64,000 nt of DNA from Nocardioides baculatus (GCF_016735675.1 NZ_JAERSG010000003.1:652103-716102), one strand, 5' to 3'; positions 32,922-40,446 are shown, counted from the first letter of the stretch. The notes: a model not told the origin generated them from the sequence alone. Translations and numbers: made by a program.

Positions 32922-34489
32922 GGCGTCAGCTCCGCCCGGATGCGGGTGCGGTCGAACTTGCCGTTGGGCGAGCGGGGCAGCTCGCCGACGTCGCGGATCT
33001 CGCTGGGCACCATGTACGCCGGCAGTGCCTGCCGGAGGATCCTCCGCAGCCGGTCCGGGTCGAAGGCGTCCGGACCCACCGGTGCCACGACGAGCACGAT
33101 CCGCTCACCCAGCCGCTCGTCGGCCACCCCCAGGGCGACGGCGTCGCGCACCAGCCCGGAGTCGTAGGCGACCTCCTCGACCTCGGTCGGGCTGACGCGG
33201 TAGCCCGAGGTCTTGATCATGTCGTCCGTGCGGCCCACGAAGTAGAGGAAGCCCTCGTCGTCGGTCCGCACGGTGTCGCCCGACCACACCGCGAGCTCGG
33301 GCTGCCGCCACTCGCCGGGCTCCCCCGGCAGCGGCCGGAAGCGCTCGGCGGTGCGCACCGGGTCGTTCCAGTAGCCCTGGGCCACCAGCGGTCCCCGGTG
33401 GACGAGCTCGCCCTCCTCCCCCGGTCCGGCCGGGCTGCCGTCGGGGCGCACGACGAGGATCTCCGCGTCGGGGATCGCACGACCGATCGAGTCCGGGCGC
33501 GCGTCGACCTCACGTGGGTCGAGGTAGGTGGACCGGAACGCCTCGGTGAGGCCGTACATGAGGTACGGCTCGGCGCCGGGGAACAGCCGGCGCAGCGCGT
33601 CGAGGGTGGTCCGTGGCATCCGGCCACCGGTGTTGGCGACGTAGCGCATCGACGCCCGCGCGCGGGCCGACCACTCGGCGTCGACCAGCTGGATCCACAG
33701 CGGCGGCACGCACGTGAGCCCCGTGACGGCGTGCTCCTCGCAGAGCCTGGCGACGTCGCGTGCGAAGACGTAGTTGGCCAGGACGACGTGGGCGCCGACG
33801 GCGAAGGAGGTGGTGAGCTGGCTCAGCCCCGCGTCGAAGCTGATCGGGAGCGCTGCCAGGACGACGTCGTCGGCGGTGTTGCCGAGGTAGCTGCTGACAC
33901 TCTCCGCCCCGACCATCAGGTTGCGGTGGCTGAGCACGACGCCCTTCGGGCTGCCGGTGCTGCCGGACGTGTAGAGGATCGCCGCGAGGTCCAGGTCGAC
34001 ACCAGGCGGGCGCGGGTCCACCGGCGCCGCGTGCCCGAGGTCTGCCCACCCGCGCACGTCGATGTCGGCACCGCTGCCGACGTGCGGGTCGACCTCGTCG
34101 ACCAGCACCACGGTCCGCAGTGCCGTGCACCGCTTGACCGCGTCGGCGACCACGCCCCAGCGCGCGGCCGTGGTGACCAGCACCGACACGCCGCAGTCGT
34201 CGAGCACGTGCGCCACCTGCTCGGGCTTGGACACCGGGTTGACGGGCACGAAGACGGCGCCCGCGGCGGAGGTGCCCCAGAGCGCCACCACGGTCTCGAC
34301 CCGCTTCTCGGCGAACACCGCCACCCGCTCGCCGCGGGCGACCCCCAGCGCCCGGAGCCCACCCGCGGCCCGCAGCACGCGGTCGGCGAGGTCGGCGTAG
34401 GACACCGTGCACCCGTCGTGGGTCAGTGCCGGCGCCGTGCCGCGCACGCTCGCCTGCTCGAGCAGCATGTGGTGCAGGTGCGTCTTCAT
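32918..34489 (-). CDS. AMP-forming acyl-CoA/acyl-ACP ligase
   Basis: A 523-residue ANL-superfamily enzyme. It has the ATP loop ILYTSGSTGSPKGVVLSHRN, here seen as YTSGSTGSPKG, then YGLTEAFRST, SGDTVRTDDEGFLYFVGR, the hinge region DMIKTSGYRVSPTEVE and the C-terminal lysine in PNGKFDRTR. The family adenylates a carboxylic acid and transfers it to a thiol. Next to a stand-alone ACP and a decarboxylase, loading of the ACP with an acyl or amino acid is likely. ATG at 34489 is used; a GTG at 34504 overlapping the previous stop is an alternative. Confidence 0.88.
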   Translation of the reverse strand: MKTHLHHMLLEQASVRGTAPALTHDGCTVSYADLADRVLRAAGGLRALGVARGERVAVFAEKRVETVVALWGTSAAGAVFVPVNPVSKPEQVAHVLDDCGVSVLVTTAARWGVVADAVKRCTALRTVVLVDEVDPHVGSGADIDVRGWADLGHAAPVDPRPPGVDLDLAAILYTSGSTGSPKGVVLSHRNLMVGAESVSSYLGNTADDVVLAALPISFDAGLSQLTTSFAVGAHVVLANYVFARDVARLCEEHAVTGLTCVPPLWIQLVDAEWSARARASMRYVANTGGRMPRTTLDALRRLFPGAEPYLMYGLTEAFRSTYLDPREVDARPDSIGRAIPDAEILVVRPDGSPAGPGEEGELVHRGPLVAQGYWNDPVRTAERFRPLPGEPGEWRQPELAVWSGDTVRTDDEGFLYFVGRTDDMIKTSGYRVSPTEVEEVAYDSGLVRDAVALGVADERLGERIVLVVAPVGPDAFDPDRLRRILRQALPAYMVPSEIRDVGELPRSPNGKFDRTRIRAELTP

Positions 34490-34500
34490 CCCGGCCCCGA

Positions 34501-35370
34501 TCACCAGGCCACGCAGGCCAGCTCGCTGTACATGTAGTCGATGTCGTCCTCGGCGAGACCCGTGCTGCGGAACATCTTGGGCCGCGGGGACGTCAGCTCC
34601 CACGACCGCGGCGGCCGGACGTCGACGAGCCGCAGCTCGACGAGCGTCGCCAGTGCCCCGCGGCGCAGCAGGTGGCGGAACACGAGGCCGCCGTGGCGCG
34701 CGAAGAGGTCACGGTTCCCGATGTGCAGCAGGGAGGCGAAGACGGGGAGGTTCTTCCTCCTGTCACGACGTACGGCGACGTAGCAGTGCTCGTCACCGGC
34801 CACGAGCAGCAGGTGACGGACCGCGAGGCTGGCGGCGTGGTCGGCATGGATGACGCGATCGGCACCGGTGAGCGTGCGCGCCAGCACGTCCGGGTCCTCG
34901 GTGACCGACGCCCCGCGCGAGGCGACGGGCCACGGCAGGTTGGGCACCAGCACGGTGGCCGTGTCGATGTCCTGGAACTCGAGGCGCCGGTTGACGTCGA
35001 CGACCTGCCCGCTCGGCGACAGGTCCGTGAAGGTGTAGCCGGGCTGGCGCAGGAGCGCGCGCAGCAGCCGGAGCCCGTGCGCCCGGTGCGACTCGAGGAC
35101 GCACCACGCCCCGAGGTTGCAGAACCGCTCGACGCGGCCGTGCACCTCCCGGGTCGAGTAGAACGCGAGGTGCACGCCGACGAGGTCGCCGCCCGTACGC
35201 AGGAGGTAGCCGTGGTTGGGCGCGTCCGCGGGCCACGGGGGCACGACCATCGCTGCCCAGTCGCCGGGCGAGACCCGCGGGTTGAGGTGCGTCGCGAGGA
35301 ACTCGCCCACCTCGGGGACGTCGTCCGGCCGGATGGGAGCGAGCTCGGGCGCCACCGCACGGACGGTCAT
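34501..35370 (-). CDS. GNAT-like acyltransferase
   Basis: A 289-residue protein with a weak GNAT/FemAB-like look: an N-terminal IRPDDVPEVGEFLATHLNP, a CNLGAWCVLESHRAHGLRLLRALL segment resembling the acyl-CoA or acyl-ACP pyrophosphate loop, and a second half with LLLVAGDEHCYVAVRRD. It heads the minus-strand run that continues into ligase, decarboxylase and ACP, with 12 bp to the ligase ATG, so it may transfer the carrier-bound group to a sugar amine. The ATG is 6 nt after a TAGCGT -10, matching the leaderless pattern. The acyl group and acceptor are unknown. Confidence 0.72.
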   Translation of the reverse strand: MTVRAVAPELAPIRPDDVPEVGEFLATHLNPRVSPGDWAAMVVPPWPADAPNHGYLLRTGGDLVGVHLAFYSTREVHGRVERFCNLGAWCVLESHRAHGLRLLRALLRQPGYTFTDLSPSGQVVDVNRRLEFQDIDTATVLVPNLPWPVASRGASVTEDPDVLARTLTGADRVIHADHAASLAVRHLLLVAGDEHCYVAVRRDRRKNLPVFASLLHIGNRDLFARHGGLVFRHLLRRGALATLVELRLVDVRPPRSWELTSPRPKMFRSTGLAEDDIDYMYSELACVAW

Positions 35371-35376
35371 GCCATG

Positions 35377-35484
35377 ACGCTACGAAGCCCCGCCCGGCGT
35401 CGTACGGCATCCCGGGTGGGCTACCCAAATGTGGTGACTGCCCGGACCGCGGCCCGTCCGGCCCCGCCGAGCCGCTGCCACGAT
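35377..35484. promoter_or_regulatory. Divergent promoter region with EPS-island motif (site 8)
   Basis: The motif TACCCAAATGTGGTGAC (35422-35438) lies midway between two inferred starts. On the minus strand TAGCGT (35382-35377) is 6 nt before the ATG at 35370, 60 bp from the motif centre. On the plus strand CACGAT (35479-35484) would start transcription near 35491, 61 bp away, before the gene at 35510. Confidence 0.6.
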
Positions 35485-35509
35485 GGGGCCAGACCACGGG
35501 AGGAGGCCC

Positions 35510-36172
35510 ATGGCCACCGTGACGAACGTCTGCTTCCACGGCGTCGGCACCCCTCGACGTGACCTGGAGCCGGGCGAGGCCGACTACTGGATCGGGCGCG
35601 ACGCCTTCCTGGGGATCCTGGACGAGCTCGCCGGGCGTCCCGGCGTGCGCATCAGCTTCGACGACGGGAACGCCAGCGACGTCGAGATCGCCCTGCCGGC
35701 CCTCGTGGAGCGTGGGATGACCGCGACCTTCTTCCTCCTCGCCGGCCGGCTCGACGACGCCGGCAGCGTGCACCGGGACCGCGTACGCGCCCTGGCCGCG
35801 GGCGGGATGCCGATCGGGAGCCACGGCATGGACCACCGGTCCTGGCGGGGCCTGACCGCGGACGAGTCACGGGTCGAGCTCGGCGAGGCGCGCGACGTGC
35901 TGTCGGAGGTGTCCGGGACGCAGGTGGTGGAGGCGGCCCTCCCGCTCGGGCGCTACGACCGGGGGGTGCTGTCCGAGCTGCGACGGCGCGGCTACGACCG
36001 CGTCTACACCAGTGACCAGTCCGACGCCCGCCCCGACGCGTGGCTGCAACCTCGCTTCAGCGTGCGGCGGCACGACACCGCGGCCACGGTCCATGAGCGC
36101 ATCCTGCGGGCCCGGCCGTTCGTGCAGCGGGCCGAGCGGCGGGTGGCGCAGCTGGTCAAGAGCCTGCGGTAG
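35510..36172 (+). CDS. Polysaccharide deacetylase (NodB-like)
   Basis: A 220-residue NodB-homology protein. The metal site shows ISFDDG (catalytic Asp and metal Asp) and GSHGMDHR (two histidine ligands). No signal peptide is visible, so it may act on a cytosolic precursor or be exported by other means. The family removes N- or O-acetyl groups from polysaccharides. ATG at 35510 follows GGGAGGAGGCCC; an upstream ATG at 35483 would lie on the -10. A hairpin terminator follows at 36186-36211. Confidence 0.85.
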   Translation: MATVTNVCFHGVGTPRRDLEPGEADYWIGRDAFLGILDELAGRPGVRISFDDGNASDVEIALPALVERGMTATFFLLAGRLDDAGSVHRDRVRALAAGGMPIGSHGMDHRSWRGLTADESRVELGEARDVLSEVSGTQVVEAALPLGRYDRGVLSELRRRGYDRVYTSDQSDARPDAWLQPRFSVRRHDTAATVHERILRARPFVQRAERRVAQLVKSLR

Positions 36173-36185
36173 TCACTGCATGGAC

Positions 36186-36211
36186 GTGCCGCCCCCGGGC
36201 GGGGGCGGCAC
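36186..36211 (+). terminator. Terminator hairpin after the deacetylase gene
   Basis: GTGCCGCCCCCG pairs with CGGGGGCGGCAC across a 2-nt GG spacer (the real loop is larger), 13 bp after the stop codon. There is no U-tract. Confidence 0.6.
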
Positions 36212-36263
36212 GATCTCAGTGTCGTTGCCGCCGCACCGGCACGGCCGTCGCCTCGGCACATCC

Positions 36264-36352
36264 ACCCATTTTTGGTGACGCGTGTCCGGTCGGCAGTGGC
36301 ACCCACCCACAGGGGTGGAGCCCCGGGACGACGTACCGCAAATCAGGGTTGA
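36264..36352 (+). promoter_or_regulatory. EPS-island motifs, sites 9a and 9b (upstream of the DUF4397 gene)
   Basis: ACCCATTTTTGGTGAC (36264-36279) and TACCGCAAATCAGGGTTGA (36334-36352) lie in the 251-bp gap before the operon starting at 36424. A third GC-centred repeat, CACCCACAGGGGTGG, is near 36304-36318. The -10 is unclear; GAGCCT (36387-36392) and TACAAG (36378-36383) are candidates. Confidence 0.5.
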
Positions 36353-36423
36353 GGCCGCCGCGGAGCCGGTGCTCAAGTACAAGAGCGAGCCTCCGCACAG
36401 AGGCCGTGTCAGGGGGAAATGAC

Positions 36424-37284
36424 ATGCGTCGAGCCGCCTGCCTCGTTGCGGCCATCACCTTGCTGGGCTTCGGGCTGTCGACGGCCGACTCCGAGGCCGC
36501 CGCCCCGCGACCGGCAACCGTCACCGTCATCCAGGCCGTCCCCGACGCGACGGTGGACGTCGACCTGGACGGCCGCGAGGTGGCGACGGCCGCGGAGGTC
36601 GGAGCCGTGCTGGGGCCGTTCGAGCTCGCGGCCGGCACGCACGACATCGTCTTCAGCGGAGCCGGGGTCGACGTCGAGACCACCGTCGACGTCGCCGCGG
36701 GCGACACCAGTGACGTGGTCCTCCACCTTCCCGCCGAGGTCGGCGGCGATCCCGTCGTCCACTCCTACCGGGCCGACACCGATGCCATCGGTCCGGGCAA
36801 GTCCCGCATCCTGCTCGCGCACACCGCCACGGTGGCCCCGGCCGACGTCGAGGTCGACGGCGAGACCGTCTTCACCAACATCGCCAACGGCGAGTTCGCC
36901 GACGCGGACGTCCCCGAGGGAACCATCGAGGTCGCGCTGCTGCCGTCGGGCTCGACGGGCGACCCGATCCTCGGACCGATCGACGTGTCGCTGGAGGCCG
37001 GGACGCTCTCCATGATCTATGCCTACGGCAACCCCCGGAACGGGTCGATGAACGTCATCTCGCACACCCGGACGCTGAGCGCCGACGGGAGCGTGCGGCC
37101 GTCGCGGATCGACACGGGGGCCGCGGGACTCGTCACCGGGCCGGTGACGACGTTCGAGGACGGGCGACCGTTCGTGCCGGGTCCCCTCGTGGTGCTGCTG
37201 GTGCTGCTGGTCGCCACGGGTGCGGTCCGCGCTGCGCGAGCCCGGCGGCGCGAGGTCCGCGGCCCGTCCAGCAGAGCGGGATGA
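36424..37284 (+). CDS. Secreted DUF4397-domain surface protein
   Basis: A 286-residue exported protein. The start ATG gives MRRAACLVAAITLLGFGLSTA, a signal peptide. Two DUF4397-like beta units follow, with VTVIQAVPDATVDVDLDG and ILLAHTATVAPADVEVDG. The C-terminus has a hydrophobic helix (PLVVLLVLLVATGAV) and a basic tail (RAARARRREVR), the layout of a sortase substrate, although no standard LPXTG is seen. The sortase gene starts inside its stop codon (ATGA). In actinobacteria DUF4397 proteins often sit beside sortases. It is likely cell-wall or membrane anchored and may help hold the polysaccharide. Confidence 0.8.
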   Translation: MRRAACLVAAITLLGFGLSTADSEAAAPRPATVTVIQAVPDATVDVDLDGREVATAAEVGAVLGPFELAAGTHDIVFSGAGVDVETTVDVAAGDTSDVVLHLPAEVGGDPVVHSYRADTDAIGPGKSRILLAHTATVAPADVEVDGETVFTNIANGEFADADVPEGTIEVALLPSGSTGDPILGPIDVSLEAGTLSMIYAYGNPRNGSMNVISHTRTLSADGSVRPSRIDTGAAGLVTGPVTTFEDGRPFVPGPLVVLLVLLVATGAVRAARARRREVRGPSSRAG

Positions 37285-37895
37285 GCCGGCGGCCGGTGAT
37301 GGCGACGGGGCTGGCGACCGCCGTGCTCGCCACGTGCGGATGCGCAGGGCAGGCCGTGCCGCGACCCGCGCCGGCGAGCGAGGATCGCCCTCCGACGGTC
37401 TCGCCCGTGGAGCCCGCGCGTCGGGCGCCGGACGCCCGGGAGGCGGAGGCGCCGCGGCTCGCTGTGCTCCCGAGCGGTCGGTCCGTGGCCGTCGAGGCCG
37501 TCGGGACGACGCGGGCAGGAGTGCTCGACGTACCGGACGACATCGCCACCGCCGGCTGGTGGCGGGGCGGCGCGCGCCTGGGCGATCCCTTCGGCTCGAT
37601 GCTCATCGCCGCGCACGTCGACTCCGTGACGCAGGGCCTCGGTCCGTTCGCCGAGCTGCTCGAGGTCACCGCCGGCGCTCGCATCCAGGTGCGGTCCCGC
37701 GCCCGCCGCCAGGCGTACGAGGTGCGCTCGCGCCGACTCGTCCCCCGGGCGGCGCTGACGAGCTCCCCGTGGATGTTCGACGCGTCCGGGCAGGCGCGGC
37801 TCGTGCTCGTGACGTGCGCGCCGCCCTACGACTCGCGACGGGGTGGCTACCAGAACCTCGCGGTCGTGACGGCGGTGCCGGTGGGTCGGCCATGA
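37281..37895 (+). CDS. Class F-like sortase
   Basis: A 204-residue sortase. It has a short N-terminal hydrophobic segment (MATGLATAVLATCGCAG), which may be a membrane anchor or a lipobox, then the sortase core with His112 (IAAHVDS), the catalytic Cys179 in LVTCAPPYD and an arginine in DSRRGGYQN. Sortases cleave a C-terminal sorting signal and join the protein to the cell wall. The likely substrate is the DUF4397 protein encoded just upstream. Its gene overlaps both neighbours by 4 bp. Confidence 0.87.
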   Translation: MSRRPVMATGLATAVLATCGCAGQAVPRPAPASEDRPPTVSPVEPARRAPDAREAEAPRLAVLPSGRSVAVEAVGTTRAGVLDVPDDIATAGWWRGGARLGDPFGSMLIAAHVDSVTQGLGPFAELLEVTAGARIQVRSRARRQAYEVRSRRLVPRAALTSSPWMFDASGQARLVLVTCAPPYDSRRGGYQNLAVVTAVPVGRP

Positions 37896-38701
37896 CCAAG
37901 AAGGGCTACCAGAAGCGGCTGCCGACCGTGCTGGTCCCGGCACCCCGCCCCGCACCCGAGAGCGAGCGCCTGCCCGACCCGGAGCCGGAGCCGGAACCCG
38001 GTTCCGACCGACCTGCGGCGCCCCCGCCGGTGTCGTCGGTCGGCAAGCTCGTCGCGGCCGGCGCGGTGGGGGCGATCGTGGTCCTCGTCGTCGGGATCAG
38101 GCTCGTGTCGATGCTCGGGGGCGACGACCCCTCGGCCAGCGGCCCGGCGGCGGCGTACGGCACGCGGCCGCCCGTGCCCGTCGAGGCCGGGGAGTCGTAC
38201 GTCGACCTGCGCGTCGTCGCGAACGGTGACGTGGAGGTGACCCAGTGGGTCGCGGCCGCCGAACCGCTGGACCGCGTGCGCCTCGACCTCCCCCCGCAGG
38301 ACGGTGCGGCGCCGGACCTCGAGGCGAGCGTGGTCGTGGTGCTGGCGGACGGTGTGCTGGTCGCCGGCCCCAACCGCATCACCGGCCCCGGCGCGACGTA
38401 CCGCCTCGACTCGGCCACCGACGTGCAGATCAGCTACCGACTCACCGGAGCCGTCCAGCTGAGCGACTCGGTGACCGGTCGGGCGCTCGCCGCGACCGGC
38501 CTGGACGTCGCCTTCGAACCTCGTTCGGTGCGGGAGACCCGCGTCGTGCACGCTCCCGGCCTGCTCTCGCTCGCCTGCGGGCCGATCGCGTCGGACCGTG
38601 TCGTCCCCTGTGGCGAGGAGACCGGTTCCGACGAGTGGACCGTCCACCTCGAGGGTCCCGAGACGACGGAACGGGTCGTCGCCCAGCTCACCCTCGAGTG
38701 A
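37892..38701 (+). CDS. Single-pass membrane protein, unknown
   Basis: A 269-residue protein. A short cytoplasmic N-terminus with a Pro/Glu-rich run (DPEPEPEPG), one membrane helix (VGKLVAAGAVGAIVVLVVGI), and an extracellular beta-rich domain with two cysteines (SLACG, VVPCG). No catalytic motif recognised. It is the third gene of the DUF4397-sortase operon (ATGA overlap) and may assist anchoring or act as a scaffold. The domain may be a novel immunoglobulin-like fold, but this is a guess. Confidence 0.7.
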   Translation: MTKKGYQKRLPTVLVPAPRPAPESERLPDPEPEPEPGSDRPAAPPPVSSVGKLVAAGAVGAIVVLVVGIRLVSMLGGDDPSASGPAAAYGTRPPVPVEAGESYVDLRVVANGDVEVTQWVAAAEPLDRVRLDLPPQDGAAPDLEASVVVVLADGVLVAGPNRITGPGATYRLDSATDVQISYRLTGAVQLSDSVTGRALAATGLDVAFEPRSVRETRVVHAPGLLSLACGPIASDRVVPCGEETGSDEWTVHLEGPETTERVVAQLTLE

Positions 38702-38706
38702 GGTGC

Positions 38707-38736
38707 GGCCCTGCCGAGCATCAGCTCGGCAGGGCC
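38707..38736 (+). terminator. Terminator hairpin of the DUF4397-sortase operon
   Basis: A perfect 12-bp stem (GGCCCTGCCGAG with CTCGGCAGGGCC) around a CATCAG loop, starting 6 bp after the stop codon. Confidence 0.8.
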
Positions 38737-38890
38737 TCGGCCACGCATGTTTTGCCCCCATGTCATGGCCGTGACCTCCAAGTGCGGCACGACGGGCTCC
38801 TGATACATGGGTCTCACCCCTGGGGAGGGATCCCGCAGGTGGTCCAGACGCCCGACGCGGAATTCGTCGAAACGAACCGTCACGCCGCAT

Positions 38891-38903
38891 CCGTACCTAG
38901 CCT
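38891..38903 (+). promoter_or_regulatory. Likely promoter of the lipoprotein gene
   Basis: CCGTACCTAGCCT carries TAGCCT (38898-38903) as -10, giving a leader of about 49 nt. It matches the promoter at 4571-4580 in 13 of 14 positions around CGTACCTAGNCTCG. A CACCCCTGGGGAG element at 38815-38827 lies about 90 bp upstream of the start. Confidence 0.4.
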
Positions 38904-38958
38904 CGGGTGCAGGGCGAGGGACTGTGGGGTCCCCGCCCACCCGATCCGGGGGGATCCG

Positions 38959-39354
38959 ATGAACGTCCAGGCATGCCCGTGGCCCGTCGCACTTGCGCTG
39001 GCCCTCGGCCTCACGCTGTCCGGCTGCACGATCGGCACGCCGGCGTCCGGCGACACCCCGTCGTCGGTCGACCGCAAGGAGAAGCGTAAGCACCAGGTCG
39101 CCAAGAAGCGCACCGCACGGGCCGCCGCCGCACCCAAGCCGAAGCCGAAGCCGGCGAAGAAGAAGGCCGCTCCGAAGCAGGTGTGGGTCTGCTCGTGGGC
39201 GCCCACCTTCGACGACGACGGGCACAACGACGTGCTGTGCGACAACGGCATCGCGAGCGAGCGCCCTCGCCTGCGCGAGTGGGACGACCACGTCGAGCGC
39301 CGGGAGATCATGGTGTCGGCCAGGGCGTACGCCCGCGAGCGCAACAGCGGCTGA
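38959..39354 (+). CDS. Lysine-rich lipoprotein
   Basis: A 131-residue lipoprotein. The ATG at 38959 gives a signal peptide ending in the lipobox LSGC (Cys about residue 22). After a short linker the protein is rich in Lys, Arg, Ala and Pro (KEKRKHQVAKKR, KPKPKPAKKKAAPK), followed by a small domain with VWVCSWAPTFDDDGHND and a second cysteine (LCDNG). A cationic surface lipoprotein could bind an acidic polysaccharide such as one containing uronic acids. Function is unknown. It has its own promoter and lies at the right edge of the EPS island. Confidence 0.72.
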   Translation: MNVQACPWPVALALALGLTLSGCTIGTPASGDTPSSVDRKEKRKHQVAKKRTARAAAAPKPKPKPAKKKAAPKQVWVCSWAPTFDDDGHNDVLCDNGIASERPRLREWDDHVERREIMVSARAYARERNSG

Positions 39355-39373
39355 GGTCCCCCACACGCCCCGG

Positions 39374-39461
39374 CGTGTCGGACGACCACAACTCAGGTCG
39401 TACGTCAGCCGCGAGCGTGGGCGACGTCGGGCAGGACGACTTCTGGTCGTCCGACGCGCCT
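39374..39461. repeat. Left flanking inverted-repeat block of the AbiEi-like gene
   Basis: The outer arm GTGTCGGACGACCACAACTC (39374-39393) and an inner arm ending in GACTTCTGGTCGTCCGACGC can form a hairpin with each other. They are also reverse complements of the outer and inner arms of the block at 40346-40429, so the gene between them is bracketed by a nested inverted repeat. Confidence 0.6.
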
Positions 39462-39507
39462 GTGGAGAACCGGAGCGCCGATCGGCTGGAGGCGTCAGGC
39501 TGACGTG

Positions 39508-40392
39508 ATGGACGTCGTCCGGGCTCTCGATCGACTCGGCGGCGTCGCCGGGGCGCGAGAGCTGAGACGGCTCACGACGCGGCGACGGATCCGCAGCGGC
39601 GTACGACAGGGACGCATCGTCCGGCCTGCCCGCGGTCGCTACGCCCTGACAACGGCGTCCGACGCCCAGCAATCGGCCGCGCGACTGACAGCAGTCGTCT
39701 GCCTCCGCAGCGCAGCGGCGCACCACGGATGGGAGCTCAAGACGCAGCCATCCGTGCCCGAGCTGATGGTGCGACGCGGCCGCAAGCTCTCCATCGAGCA
39801 GCGCACCGGCGTGACGATCCACTGGTCCAACCTCGCCGACGACCAGGTCGAGGACGGCGTCACGACGCCGGTGCGCACGGTGGTCGACTGCGCGCGGGTG
39901 CTCCCCTTCGACGAAGCGCTGGCGATCGCGGACTCCGCCCTCCGGGCCGGTTCGGTCACGCGCGACGAGCTCGACGCGATCGACGTACGCGGCGCGGGTG
40001 CCGACGCCGTACGCCTGGTGCTGCGGCACGCCGACGGTCGCGCCGCCAATCCCTTCGAGTCCGTGCTGCGCGCGCTCTGCGTCGAGGCCGGGATCGCCGT
40101 CGAGCCGCAGGCCGCCCTCGAGCTGGGCACGGGTGAGGTGCACCCGGACCTCGTCTGCCACGTCCTCCGCGTCGCCCTCGAGGCCGACTCGTGGACCTTC
40201 CACACGTCGAGGAAGGCGCATCGACGCGACTGCTCGCGCTACAACCTGCTCGTCCTGCGGGGGTGGCGGGTGCTGCGGTTCACCTGGGAGCAAGTCATGC
40301 ACGACCAGGCCTATGTGCGATGGGTGCTGGCCGAGCTGACCCGGAGTGTCGGACGACCAGAAGTCACCCCGGCGGCCCAGATCCTCGCGTGA
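39508..40392 (+). CDS. AbiEi-like / DUF559 protein
   Basis: A 294-residue protein with an N-terminal winged-helix region (LGGVAGARELRRLTTRRRIR, then GRYAL) like the AbiEi antitoxin family, and a C-terminal DUF559-type domain resembling a very short patch repair endonuclease fold (FHTSRKAHRRD, YNLLVLRGWRVLRFTWEQV). Such proteins occur in many copies in Nocardioides-type genomes, and no adjacent AbiEii toxin is seen. The start could be GTG at 39505 or ATG at 39508. The stop codon lies inside the right inverted-repeat block. The C-terminal domain may bind or cut nucleic acid; a link with defence or mobility is an inference. Confidence 0.8.
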   Translation: MDVVRALDRLGGVAGARELRRLTTRRRIRSGVRQGRIVRPARGRYALTTASDAQQSAARLTAVVCLRSAAAHHGWELKTQPSVPELMVRRGRKLSIEQRTGVTIHWSNLADDQVEDGVTTPVRTVVDCARVLPFDEALAIADSALRAGSVTRDELDAIDVRGAGADAVRLVLRHADGRAANPFESVLRALCVEAGIAVEPQAALELGTGEVHPDLVCHVLRVALEADSWTFHTSRKAHRRDCSRYNLLVLRGWRVLRFTWEQVMHDQAYVRWVLAELTRSVGRPEVTPAAQILA

Positions 40393-40429
40393 TCACCACG
40401 ACGCCAAGGACTTGTGGTCGTCCGACGCG
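40346..40429. repeat. Right flanking inverted-repeat block of the AbiEi-like gene
   Basis: The inner arm TGTCGGACGACCAGAAGTC (40348-40366) and outer arm GACTTGTGGTCGTCCGACGC mirror the block at 39374-39461. The left arm lies within the 3' end of the AbiEi-like coding region, so the repeat encodes its last residues. Confidence 0.6.
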
Positions 40430-40446
40430 CCGGGGGCCGTACGGCC

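Noticed and set aside
24161..35370. A siderophore or nonribosomal peptide cluster
   Set aside because: There are no condensation or multidomain synthetase proteins. The single ligase, ACP and decarboxylase amid glycosyltransferases and Wzx/Wzy genes fit EPS decoration better.
36424..37284. A classical LPXTG sorting signal in the DUF4397 protein
   Set aside because: The C-terminal helix and basic tail are present but no LPXTG, LAXTG or similar pentapeptide could be read with confidence.
39508..40392. A complete AbiE toxin-antitoxin system
   Set aside because: No AbiEii-type nucleotidyltransferase gene lies on either side, so only an orphan AbiEi/DUF559-like protein is supported.
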